Below, in pieces: positions 32,041-43,179 of a DNA stretch of 64,000 bases. Position numbers and translations under genes: made by a program. The stretch is from positions 868,001 through 932,000 of the forward strand of contig NC_082422.1 of the NCBI RefSeq assembly GCF_004011695.2, written 5' to 3'. The stretch is from Ascochyta rabiei. Its lineage: Eukaryota > Ascomycota > Dothideomycetes > Pleosporales > Didymellaceae. Numbering within the stretch: the first letter of the stretch is position 1; every line of letters starts with the position of its first letter. Below the pieces are notes generated by a model. That model had not been told where the DNA came from, did no database searches, and saw only the letters and a list, made by a program, of their open reading frames with translations.

Positions 32041-34977
32041 TCAGCGTCCTGTAAGCTGATCGACGACTTGGAATAGCTGCATGTTGCTTGCATGGTACAT
32101 GGCGTCATCCTTGCCGAAGGCCACATCGAGACTATCGCCAATCTTCCAGAACCGGCCGTGATAGTCGTCATCCTGCTTTTGCTCAACGTCGATGTCGGTA
32201 AGCTGCTTCAAGCGATTCGATACAGCCTTTTGCTGTGTACGTGCCGACGCCCAGAACGTAGCCAATTCATCAATGCAGAACATTGTGGCAGCAACCGTGT
32301 CAATAAGGTTGGGTAGTGTAGCGAAAGTCCCGGCACTGGATAGAACGTCGATTGATAGCATGAGCGCATAACCCGGGAAGGGTGTTGAAAAGAAGTACTC
32401 CGAGGTGTCGTTGCGCCGTTGCCGGTTGATGAGGGCTAAGCTGTGCATCATGGACAAGAAGTTCGACGCATTGTGAAATGCATGCTCAATATTGCGGCTT
32501 ATCTTTTCGGCGCACATCGCAGTCAGTCGAATCTGGCGGTTGAGTCGAATAATGGTGGCGTGGTAGAGGGCATGAAGCGACATAAAGGTGCCGACATTTC
32601 CTTCAGCAATGCTGTTCTCGAGGTTTTGGGGTGTGTACTGTAAGTTGGTAGGCAGCATCGCAAGCCAACCCTCCAGTCGCTCGTAGGTCTTGGTATAGAA
32701 CGGCTCATAGTGTTGCTCGTAGCCGGTGTCTGGGCGGCGAGCTGCACGCCCAGTGAACGCCAATACGTCGCCCCAAAGAGTTGAAATGAGACACAAGTAT
32801 GCCATGTGTCCAAGAACTGGAGTCTTGGGCGCAAAGCGGTTGAGAAGCTGGTAGTCGAAAAGAGGTGTGTCGCAGGGCGTGCTGTTCTCGTACGTCGCCT
32901 CCACGCATGGAAGACGAACGAAAGCATCTTCTATACTGACAACGAACAATGTTCCACCGAAAAATCCGTTGTAACGCTGTTGTTGTATTAGGTCAATGGT
33001 GGTAGTTAGCCTTGTCACATCCAGACTTACATCCATCAGAAACCCAGACCAAAAGGTGCGCCTGCAGCACTCTTCGAAGGTCAGGCGATCAAACCCATAC
33101 TCTAGTTCAGATGCTTCATCTGCCAACTCCTTCATCCCCTCTTCGGTATTCAGCCTCAGTGCACTGATCGCACGAAGGCCGGCTCCACAGTAATCCCACG
33201 CCTCTTGTGACTTCCCTTGCGCAAAGTTGTAAAGCGCTAACAACAACCGGCTCTGGCACAGTTGTAAGGTAAACCTGCCAAACCGCTTTTCTGCGGCGTA
33301 TGTAGCGACAGCGGCAAAACGCTTCCCAAGAGCTCGTTTGTCGATATTGGGCGAGAAGAGGGAGCCTATTGCTAGTACTGAATATAAGAGCATGCGATCA
33401 TCCTGAGACTTTGCCCTGCCGAATCGCGCCCACGACTTGAAAGCTTTCCGAGGAAACATGCCATACGTGGCACGTCCAGCGTGAAGGAAGTATAGGTCCA
33501 AGAGGTGAAGCGTGATCTCAGGATCCATCTCGCCGGGATCTTGTTCCCATTGTAATGCGAGGTGATCTTGGTACAAGCCAGCGCTCGAATTATGGTGTTC
33601 GCCGGGGTTAACTGAGTTGCTCCAGTCGGAGTCGTGTGAATGAACAGATGCATCTCTGAGGCCTGCAAGTGAAGGCGGAGGAAGGTAGTCTCGAGACTGA
33701 AGTGTAGCTCCGCTGTACCGGGCATCAGCTGTTCTCAAGTTTTCCCGCAGGCCTGCAATGCGATCCACTTTTTCTGAGCTTACAGACGGGCTCATCGATT
33801 CCGTTGCATAGTTCCTGAGTGTTGCGGCAACCGGGGTTGGCGGCGAAGCCTCAGTTGATCCGTTTCGCGTGCCTGGCTGATTTGGCTGGTTCAATCCCCT
33901 GTCAACCGTTAGTACTGTTCGAATTTCCACAGACTCCGCGACACCGCTGCTGCTACAGAGCAAGCTTGCTAGTAGTCAATGCCTCTTTCGGTGGACTTGC
34001 CCTCTGCATATTCTTTGAGATTTTGCGCACTGATGGCACTTGGGGTACCCTGGTTCACATTTGATCTTCTTCTCTCGGCAGGTCAAGCATGCCTGCGCTA
34101 GTCGCTTGCGTGGTTTGCCGGCTTTGGTGATACCCCATGATGGATTGACTGGCTCACCATCTATGACAGCTCTGCAGTAGGTGCCGTCTTCGTAGATGTA
34201 GCAGAGACCTTCACCTGGCATTTCGCGTTGCGCAATGCATCTCGATGCACGGATTGGCGCGCGAGAAAGTGCATCGATACGTCTCCTAACCGGTCGTGAA
34301 GGATCTTCCAGCTCGTCGCATACTGCATGACTGGACAACGTACCCGCGGACTCGGATGCGATTGACGGTCGACGAAAGACGCTGCCAGCTGTACTGTCGT
34401 GCGCAGGCTGAGTACAGCCTCCATGGCGTTGATATTCCAAGGAGCCAGTGCTAGGTGCAGAACCTGGCGTTGGGGGAGTTGTGAACTGCTGTTCGGTATG
34501 GGCGTGGAGTAGTGGCGGCCGGTGTGCATATGGCACCTGGAGAGCTGTGGGATTTCGCTCGAAATGTCCGTGTGCATGACTCTCAAAGTTGTGGCGGCGT
34601 TTCAAGGTGGGACTAGAAGACCTGTACTGCGCAGAAGCGTTGTGGCCGTGTTGAGGGGTGACCTGTCGTAACGAATGATCAGAGGGCTTGTCGAGTAACT
34701 CAGGCTCTAGAAGCGTGCGAAGACTGGGGAGTCGCTGTGCGCTGGTCTGACTTTCACCGGGCTCTCTTGGACGGTAGTGATCGCCGGAGGGCATGCTTTC
34801 CAGGCGTGAGAATGGGCCAGGGGGCGTTGGATAGGGCTGGTAAGATGCTGGAGGCCCTCCATGAGAAGGAATGCTTGGTGGGAGACTCATGTTGAGAAGC
34901 ATAACAGATAGAGGTGTTCCGGTACGGCGTCCTGCTTTTAGGAGACTGCTTCCACGGGAGTCTGGTCGAGAATCCAC
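32041..34977 (-). CDS. Zn2Cys6 fungal transcription factor
   Basis: A nuclear sequence-specific regulator. The N-terminal 290 residues are Pro/Ser-rich and probably disordered. The zinc cluster (C-x2-C-x6-C-x6-C-x2-C-x6-C: CLTCREKKIKC, then PKCHQCAKSQRIC) lies near residues 300-325, after the basic stretch GKPRKRLA. An intron near 33.92-34.00 kb must join this part to the second half; I could not decide between candidate sites. A second intron (32977-33030, 54 nt, GTAAGT..CAG) joins SGFLMD to RYNGFFGG; it is a multiple of three and has no stop. The second half is the fungal-specific regulatory domain (LHLLDLYFLHAGRATYGMFP; FEECCRRTFWSGFLMD; EDAFVRLPC). Targets are unknown. The zinc cluster sits internally, about residue 300, with a long leader. 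Confidence 0.85.
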
Positions 34978-37159
34978 ATAAGACTGTTGGGGTTCAAAAG
35001 AAGCAAGAAGATTGGCAGCCAGGTTGCAGATGCTATTCTGGTCTCAAGCTGTAGCGACTACAATAATTGGTGTCCAGATTGTTGAACGCGTGCATGTAAG
35101 CTGCAGACTGTTAGGCGGGGGGCAAGAGGAAAGCTGTGTGCGTCTGGAGCGTAGCAGAAATCTGCGGCGTTGTTGCGGACGGCTACGATCTAGAGAAGAC
35201 GTCAAAGAAGCCGTGAGTCCGTGCAGGGCTGACGTTTCGACTGACCACCGCCCGGCTCCTGCTGAACTGCAGCCGAAGCGGCAGGGTAGAGTGGAGCGCG
35301 TGTAGGGGTTGTACAGGAGTAACACGGGTTTGACTTACGGACCCAGGGTTAGGATTGCGGCGCAGACGCAACTCTAGACGTTGGGGAAGGCTAGGCATGC
35401 ACGAGCGCGGGTTCGAAGTGGCTCGATGTGCGGCGAAGGAGGATAGTAACGAATGAAGAATAGCATAAAGTGGTAACGATGAGTGCAAAGGAGTAACGGC
35501 AAGCCGTGCAGCGGCAGAAGTCCACAGCTGGCAGGGGCGGACCCTGGACTGCAGCGCTGCAGCGTTGGTTCAGGAACGTAGTGGCCGCAGCGTCGATGTG
35601 AGCAGGCCAGCTATGCTCTCAGGTTCTGCATGACGCAGTCGACGACGACGACGACGACGACGATAATGGGTAGGGCATGGAGCTGTGGCTGTTGCTGTTT
35701 GAGACGCGAGAATGCTGCATGTGCCGGAGCGTGTGAGCCGGCCGCACGGTGGCTGCGAATGTCAACACTGCAACAATCGCACACTGCAATAATCGCGCAA
35801 CGGAGAGGGTTTCTCGTGCAAGCTCGGTGCGTAGCGTGTTTGGTGTGATGCGAGACACGGCGGTAGCTGTCCAGAACAATACAGCCGGGCAGGCTGGATG
35901 ATGGTGAGTGCTGTCCAAGCCCCCAGATCCCCTCCTAGCGCTCCGAGCCATCTCTCTGATGACGGTCGATCTAGGTATGCACCAGCGATGTGATGCAGGC
36001 GAGCATGTCCTTGCCCGCCCGCCCGCCAATAGGCTTGCTACAGAGTCCAGACGGGCTTGCGCTACTGGAGCGCGCCGTGGCCTGCCCTCAGCAGCTGTTT
36101 GGACTGGCTGGACAAGCGTAGGTAGACGATGCTGGCGCCGGTCCGTTGCGAAACGCATAGTCAGCAGGTTAGCAGCTCTCGCGCAAGCCGGCCAGCGTCC
36201 CAGCTTCTTTGTGGGTGACCAGACAGCCAAACGTCCTGCACCAGCATCCATCTCCCGGGCTGGCGGCCCTGCGATGCCCGGCCTGGCCCAACAGCCATCT
36301 ACTCGCACGGCAGCGGCGCACTGAGGCTTGACGTTGTTTGACGTTGTGAAGCAACGACACATGTGCTTCCCCGCTTAAGCGGCGGGACGAGCTTCCTCCC
36401 AGGCGCGTTGGGGGAGCCGAGGGGGATGGAGTCCCGCTTCCGCCGTCTCTCGATTTTCCGTGGCTACTAGTAGCATCGCCGCTCAACGGCTCTGACCACG
36501 GCCTTGTGCTCGCGTGCATGCCGCCAGCTGCTTGGCCAGCGCCGAACAGATCACAGGCCCTGCTGTTGGTCGCGCGACGAGGCACATGCTGCACAGTAAG
36601 CGGAGAGTGGAGGCATCACCAGCACGTCTCCTCATTCGAGCTTAGTGTGCCGCTTCCCGGCGCCGGTGGTGGACGAGCCGCCGTGGTTTGACGACCGCAG
36701 GCCCTGGCTCTCCTAGGCACTGCCAGTTGGACAGCCTCGGAGGCCTCGGCTGCACGCGTCCAACCCGTCCACGATGGTCAAGTCATGTCATGTCGCCAGT
36801 CTGCCAGCACGTGGCAAAGGCCACAGTCTGACACGGCGGTGTTCACACTGAAACTGTGCGATCATCGTCGAGCGATGGCGTCTCTCCGCACGCACACGGG
36901 CATCTCGGCCTGACTAGGAAGGACCGGACGCCGAGTCTGTGGAGTATCACGTGTTGCCAAGGCTCTAGAAGCCAGTGCACGGCTTCCGTGCGCCTTTGCG
37001 CCTCAAGTCTGCATTCGTCTTGCGTCCACGGCGTCCCGTCCACGGCATCCCGTCCAGCAGCAGGAGCAGCAGCAGCGGCATCGTGCATACAGCCGCCTCT
37101 TTCTTCTTAGCGCATCAGTCCTAACCTCCACATCACATAGTAACACCTAGGCTATCGCA
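34978..37159. other. Long divergent upstream region of the Zn2Cys6 and WW genes
   Basis: About 2.2 kb between two genes that point away from each other. Open frames such as 35619-36362 (minus) lack domain and codon character. A GAC trinucleotide run lies at 35639-35663. Long upstream regions are usual for fungal regulators and may hold control sites or a noncoding transcript, but I see no specific element. Confidence 0.5.
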
Positions 37160-38066
37160 ATGACCACCGACCAAGTCAAGCCGTCACCAACCGCGCAGGC
37201 GCATCCCAGTGAGAGCACCCGCCATGCCCATGACCATGGCCATAAGCAGAGCATACCGCCTGCAACTACGCCGTCCAAGGAAGAAGACACTCCTAGTGAA
37301 AGGAGCGAAGGCGCCGTCTCGGAGGACAGTCCGCCCCTGCCAGATGAGGAGGCGCCTCCGCTGCCTGACGAGCCGGTGCCAGACGCAGAGGACGACGGCT
37401 GGGAGCCTCGCTGGGACAACAATGCGCAAGCATGGTATTTTTACAACAACAAGACGGGAGCATCACAATGGGAAAATCCACGTGTGCCCGAGGCCGCCAC
37501 AACCAGCTATGCATCGTACGACAGGTTTGCTAACATGTACTGTCTTATTTCTCCTTCTCAGCCTAATGTGTAATCCCGACAGAACCTTCAGCGCTGCTGC
37601 CCTGCCTTTGAATACCGGCGCACCCGGCACCAGCTCTCCGCCCAGGCGCAAATGGGGAGGATACAACCCCGCCATTCATGGTAGCTATGATCCCAATGCC
37701 GACTACGCACGGGAGGCAACGAAAGAAGAGGAGGAGGAAGAGGCGGCTGCCCAAGCTGCGGCAGCTATGGCGGCTGGCCTACCCAATCCCACTGGGACGG
37801 ATTACACAGCACAAGCACAATTTAACCGCTTCACTGGCAAGTTCCAGACAGCTGGCCAGGGTCCTGAGGTGCACAACGACGAGAACAAGAGTAAACGCCA
37901 GATGGCTGCCTTTTTCGATGTCGATGCTGCGGCCAACAGTCACGATGGTCGTAGTCTCAAGGCGGAACGCCGTGGCAAGACATTGAACAAGAAGGAACTC
38001 AAGGCGTTCAAGGAGAAGCGCCGTGATAAGAAGGAAGAGAAGCGCCGCGCTTGGCTACGTGACTGA
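37160..38066 (+). CDS. WW-domain protein, two exons
   Basis: WW domains bind proline-rich peptides. The exons are 37160-37524 and 37583-38066, joined in phase 2 through a 58 nt intron, giving 282 residues. The first part is acidic and proline-rich (PPLPDEEAPPLPDEPVPDAEDD), followed directly by one WW domain, GWEPRWDNNAQAWYFYNNKT, ending with SQWENP, at residues 88-117 with both signature Trp residues. The second exon contains RRKWGGYNPAIHGSYDP, a Glu/Ala helix, then a repeated Lys/Arg/Glu helix at the C-terminus (KKELKAFKEKRRDKKEEKRR). The proline runs just before the WW domain could bind it in cis. The architecture resembles spliceosome-linked WW proteins, but I do not assign a named orthologue. 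Confidence 0.85.
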
Positions 38067-38536
38067 GTTGCTGGGCGGTAAGGAAGAAAAGTACAAGTGA
38101 GGTCGCTACGTCCACTAATGCAGCGTAGGCATGAGTAGCAACATTGCAACCAGATTGCGCATTGGACTTCAAGGTAGGATATCAGACACTCGGTTGCACA
38201 GAGACTGGCTGTGTTGGGTGCTACTCTGCATTCTTGCATTCTCTTTGACGGTCCATCCATCTTCTGAGGCCATTCTGAAATCTATACCCATGTTTGTTGG
38301 TTGCCACGACGCCTCGTCTTCCCACTAGTCGAAAATGCCCGTGTGCACAGCACTTTCTATATGAGTAATGCAATGTACCATGTTCATATAAGCCACATGT
38401 GCACACTGAGTCGTGCGTTGTTCTTATCCGCCACCCAGCCTGTTTACTCGGTGGACCTTTCTGCTCCTCTTGCGGCGTGTGATACAACTCCAACATTCCA
38501 AGCAGATCAATCGCGTGTTTCCTGCTTCTCGCACTC
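38067..38536. other. Convergent 3' flanks
   Basis: Between the ends of the WW gene and the ankyrin gene. No gene seen. Confidence 0.5.
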
Positions 38537-39201
38537 TCACTTCTCTTGGGTATCCTTGGTCTGCAGCTCCTCCATCTTCTCCGTAACATCCTCCATCGGT
38601 CCACTGGTATCTCCCGCTTTGAACACCATCTCCTCTCCCTCCCCTCCAGCACTCCCCTCCCCGTGACTCGCGCGCCCTCCGACACTCTTCTCCAGCGCTT
38701 CAACGTGCCCTAGAAGCCAATCCACAACCTCCTTCTTGTCATTTACTTCCGCCTCAAACACAGCATCGTGCCCTGCTTTGTTGAAAATCGTTATGTCGCC
38801 GCCCGCTCCTATCAGCTGCTTGACGGCCTCGAGGTGACCGTTGAGAGAGGCCCAGTGGAGCGGCGTGTTGCCAGAGGCGTTTGTGAGGTTGAGGAACGGC
38901 GCGGGTTTCTGTGTGGAGGTGGAGAGGAGAAGTTTCACAATGTCTACTCGGGCATTCATTAGCCTTCTTTGCATGAGAGCCGAGTAAGATCCAAGCAGAG
39001 CTGACCGTCGTGTCCGTTTGCGGCTGCGTAGTGCAGCGCTGTGTTCTGCGAGTACGAGTCTACTGCCTCTGTGAGTATTTGGTCTTTCGGTTTCGAGATT
39101 TGGTTGGACAGGGTGTCGAGGAATTGGGCCAGTTCCGTGGCTTCGTTGGCGCGCGCGAGGTAGAGGATCTCGTCTACCGAGTCTTCGTCGAGGTTTGACA
39201 T
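38537..39201 (-). CDS. Ankyrin-repeat protein, Yar1-like, two exons
   Basis: Yar1 in yeast is a small ankyrin protein that chaperones ribosomal protein Rps3 (uS3) into the nucleus. The exons are 39006-39201 and 38537-38943. The 62 nt intron keeps phase (G|AC), giving 200 residues. Visible parts: an N-terminal helical segment (SVDEILYLARANEATELAQF), then ankyrin repeats ALHYAAANGHDDIVKLLL, NTPLHWASLNGHLEAVKQLI and DITIFNKAGHDAVFEAEV, a tryptophan-containing helix (EVVDWLLGHVEALEKS) and an acidic Glu-rich tail (EEMVF... to MEELQTKDTQEK). The small size, two or three repeats and acidic tail fit the Yar1 group. The spliced repeat GHDDIV shows that the join is right. Confidence 0.87.
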
Positions 39202-41192
39202 CTTGGAACTGGTGTGATTACGTAGGGGTTTCTCTGGCTTGCGGTGTGGTCCGTGATTTGCGAGGCTCGTGACGTTACGTGAGGCTCTGCTGCTCTGCAA
39301 ATAATTTTTGGCAGGCGGGGCAACTTGACGCGGGGTAGGAGGCTAAAGCCTATCAGGTTAGTGAGGTAGATCGACACTTTCGTGTTTGTTTGTGTGACGA
39401 TACTGTGAAACCTTTTCATTACGATGAGACATTTGTTTATCACCCAAACCTTGTACTAAGACTTGCACTTCAATTACCGTGAAGATTCTCGTCTGTTAGA
39501 AACATCTTAGCCTCGATGTTGTACAAAGCGTACCGCTCTAGGCATCTGCTGCCACAAGTCACAAGATCAGCTAACAGATCTAAATGTTAGTTTTTGCATC
39601 TAACCTGGAAAGAGCATAAGATAGCTCTAACACGTGTGTCGGCTCTTCGGCTGCCTTTTGCTCCCGTGCCTCGATGAACCTTGAAGAGGACACATTGCTT
39701 CCAGCGGAACATGGGGCGAGAACGGCAATTGTCCCAAGTGACAGGACGCTCCACCCCGCCAATACTTTGAGTGCATATTTCTCAGTCCTTTGGCAAAGTT
39801 TGAAAGATCCTAGATCCTGGTAGTGACAACACCAGACGGACGTTGTCACTGGCAGCCTTGCCTTGAATGCATTCGCCAACCCCTGTCTCGGACGGCTCGG
39901 ATTCAGGGCCGAATATCGACATGGGTCAGCAAACCCATACGACTTCGGCACATGAGCTCGTCTCGGTTGAGAGCCGTTTCAAGGGTCGCTGATGCAGGCT
40001 AAGCCGGCTATACTACTCGACAACGGTATGATATCTGCAGGTACGCGTAGAACTGCCCTTACTCAGACCTCGCTTCAAGCCGCAAAGGTAGCTAGTTTTG
40101 AAGGTCGCAAAATCCTTCAAGGGTTTTGGAACTTGCTGCTGCCGTTGTCAGCACCATAACAATGCTGTGTTTAATGGTTGCATCGAGAGATTTTCTGTTG
40201 TTCAAATGTCATCATGTGCTGCTCATCAAACCGCCTCTTGCAGACATCCTTCCGGGTCCTTCGTGCCGCTTCACATGCAAGGCGAGTGTTTAAAGAAAAA
40301 TCGGTTGGAGTCGGACCGAGCGCCATCAGGCCACTTCACATGCTCACGTTCAACCTTAAAGTTCGTGGTTATACTAGTCAATTTACATGTAAATGATACA
40401 TTCCCAACAACATCTACTTTCGCTACAATGTACGTACGAGAAATATCGATGCCCCGACAATGACACCGCTGAGCCGTATTTGCGCCGTATCTATACTTTG
40501 CGACGGCTGCGACAGCCACCAACACGGGGCGGCCCACCACGATCGGCCTTGCGCTTTCGAGTGCCGAAACTTTCTCTCTGCCCGCTTCCTACTGAAGGAA
40601 GGGCTTGCGTGCTGGTCTGCGCCACTAGAAGCTCGCTTGGAGGGTAGAATGAGCTCGACCCGCTGCTGTGCCGTAATGACGTGTGAAAGATTTGTCATGT
40701 GCGTGTGAGTGTTTCTCACAACTTGTGTCGTGGGTCGGAAGAAAGAGCCTCTTGTGACTTGCGCCCCTTCTGTGGTGGTCGGTGTTACACAGCCTATAAC
40801 CATGACGTCTGTCTCTACCGGGCCGATGAGAACACCATTAGTTTTTCCGTATGATGATGAAGGTTTCAAAAAGCATTGTTCTTCGTACCGAGAACCGATT
40901 AGTTTGGTTTGAACAGGCCATGCGTGGTGTGAGCATGCGATTATGGCGTTGTCTCCAGCTCAACGCAAAACGTGAGCTTTGCAACAGAGAAACTTGGCAC
41001 CTGGCTCAGCTGTCGTAGCACTGAGGTCTCGCAGCCGGTAATGGCATCTTCAAGGTCCCACGCCAGCTTGAAGCTCACCGGCTGAGGGCGTCGTCGCGTC
41101 AAGTCAAATGCTACAAGATCGAGACTGTAAAATCTGCTACAGTTTTCTTTCCATCTTCTGGCAAGCGTTATCTGCGATAACCACCAGGGAAC
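39202..41192. other. Intergenic, gene-poor
   Basis: About 2 kb without a gene I can support. The minus-strand frame at 39580-39951 and those around 40.4-40.9 kb have weak coding character and no domain. The right end borders the P450 pseudogene. Confidence 0.45.
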
Positions 41193-42728
41193 TTAGCCCT
41201 TTATCAAACACAAGTCCTCGTACGCTTCGCGATCTGATTCCAGAGAAATACGATGATCAGGCAAGCTGTTTGCATCTGCCAGCTTCCACTCATCACCCAA
41301 ACCTTTGCAGAGAACCGCTACAAGCAGCACGATCATCTGCACAGCGAAAGCCCTTGTTTGCGATTTGTCAACAGTGCAGTACGTAGCGAAAGGCACGAAT
41401 TCAAGCGCAGTCTCGCTCTGCTTCAGAGTATCGTTCTTCGACTTCGGCGCTGTGGTAGAGTCTGTCTTGTGTTCCGCCCTGAACGCTGGCTGGAAATCTG
41501 CCCGGAGCAGGGAGAGAAGTTGTACAAGTAGATCATCGCCCCCGAGCAGCTTGGAGCGGCGGCAAGCTTCGATGTCGGCGCACACCAACTGACCATCGAA
41601 GTCGCGGTGGACACGACCGCTTCGTGGGAGCAGTCGCAGAGCTTCTCTCACGATGTCAATAGGTCGAGGGCCAGATGGGGACGCCTTTTGAAATACTTTT
41701 CGGCTCATGCCTTAGGGGTCGTTCGGCTCTTCCAGGTATTCCGCCAGTAGTGCAGTTCATCCAGGGCCGTTCTTCACGCCTCGAAGCTGCACTTCAATGA
41801 AGCAATGCATGATGACGCGCCACATAGTCTCGTAGGCTGGCAACAGAAGATTCAACGGGTTCACTAAAGAGATTGTAGGCTCTACTCTTTCGATTGTGTC
41901 TTCGGGGAAGCAACCTGGCATGGTACGCGTAGTGACGTTTCGCAGAGCCTGGTGCAATGTGACTTCGTCACCCCACTGAGGTCGCTCGCCGCTCACCGTC
42001 TGGGGTCTTGGATTCCATCCAGAGCTCGCCGATACGGCGGCCTATGTATGTGATGTCGTTGAATGTATTATGCGTCCCGAATACGGCCTCGGCATCGTCG
42101 AAGAGGTAGGAAAGGGAAAGCTTCAACGTGACGAATTGCACCAGTTCAGTGAGTTTTATAGATCTATACTGTTCCTTGTGTCGCTCATAGTCAGTGAAAT
42201 AGTCAATTGCGCGTTTTCGTGGGTCAGTCCACTCTCCTGCGTCTGATCTGTTCGTCATATTGCAAACCGAATTCATCTTCTTGATAGTTTTCACACTGAA
42301 ACCTAAGGAACTTGCATTGGTGAAGATGTTCTTGATGCCAAATACCTCCACAAGGCGCTGGTTTGGTCTCGCTCTGGCTTCTCCGAGGCTATGATGGGGT
42401 TGATCGTCCGGCCTAAACTGGATGATATTCAAGCAGTCTTGAGCCTTCGCGAGCTCCTGTCGAGCTGCTGCTCAGGTGTTGCGTTTGCTTCAGTCTGTTC
42501 TCCCCTGTTTGAAGGTATAGTAAGTCCAAGTGAATGTGAGGATCTATGGTCAGAACAGCGAGAGACTGGAAGGTCAAATATGTACTTGTGAACTGTAGTG
42601 TCGTCGCTTGCTTTCGTGAATGTTTGGAACAACCGCGTGACCACCTCATTGTTTGGCTCATGCGAACACGCCCTCGTACTTCGTGTGCTGTGTTGCACAC
42701 ACAAAAAATAGACCACGATGGTTTTCAC
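41193..42728 (-). pseudogene. Cytochrome P450 pseudogene with an internal inversion
   Basis: Minus-strand remnants of a P450 follow each other in order: KASDDTTVHK near the 5' end; VEVFGIKNIFTNAS; KLSLSYLFDDAEAVFG; ALRNVTTRTMPGCFPEDTIE; the LLLPAYETMWRVIMHCF helix; K-helix DIVREALRLL (ExxR present); VHRDFDG; GGDDLL; and a haem-type loop FVPFATYC that lacks the usual glycine. Damage: the frame shifts near 41.99-42.01 kb (SKTPDG to GERPQW), with a 34 nt gap too short for an intron; there are in-frame stops TGA at 41757-41759 and TAA at 41712-41714. The segment 41471-41523 is turned around, so the PERW-type motif reads on the opposite strand. There is no N-terminal membrane anchor. The copy is dead. 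It is not a close copy of the P450 at 1075. Confidence 0.82.
41466..41528. other. Micro-inversion bounded by CTTGT/ACAAG inverted repeats
   Basis: Plus-strand CTTGT (41466-41470) and ACAAG (41524-41528) flank 53 bp. Read on the plus strand, these 53 bp encode FRPERWLEICPEQ, the P450 PERW region, while the gene is on the minus strand. Turning the 53 bp around joins GGDDLL to VFRPERW and EKLYK to TDSTT in the gene's own frame at both ends. Confidence 0.75.
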
Positions 42729-43179
42729 ATGTGAGACAAATACCCAAGACCGCTCACTTCCTGTTTGCTGTCATGTCCTGGGTGAAGTAATACCTTCTCA
42801 ACAAGCGTCGTGTTGTTCCATGCTATACAGCCTGTGGCTTTTTTTTTCGGATTTTTCACCGTCTACAAGCCAGCAATGAATTATCATTTCGACTTATGCA
42901 TATGTAACTAGAATTCAACATAGTGCATTTGGATTTGCTCAAGTCGCTTCCGTCATCTGTTACCACACATGTTGAGAATCCATAGAGCTGAACTGAGCGC
43001 TTGGGATATTGCAACACAATCACAATCATGGAAGTTCTTTCAACAAACCTGTCCGTTCGATAAGTGGAGTGACCGGCCTTGTTGAATAAAGTGGAAGTTT
43101 CGTCTACCGAAACGTCCTACGTGCTGACAAGATTGAGATAGAACAAAGCTTAACATTTTCGATATAATGAGAATGACTT
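42729..43179. other. Intergenic, AT-rich
   Basis: No gene seen. A run of 9 T lies near 42838-42847. It holds the 3' flank of the membrane protein gene and the former upstream region of the pseudogene. Confidence 0.5.

Noticed and set aside
35619..36362. A 247-residue minus-strand frame upstream of the Zn2Cys6 gene
   Set aside because: GC-rich sequence with poly-Ser from a GAC/GTC repeat and high Arg/Ala. No conserved motif.
39580..39951. A 123-residue minus-strand frame between genes
   Set aside because: No domain, weak codon character and no intron context.
41990..42015. A 34 nt intron to explain the frame change in the P450 remnant
   Set aside because: It is below the shortest introns seen here (45 nt) and lacks a branch site. 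A frameshift fits better, given the other lesions.
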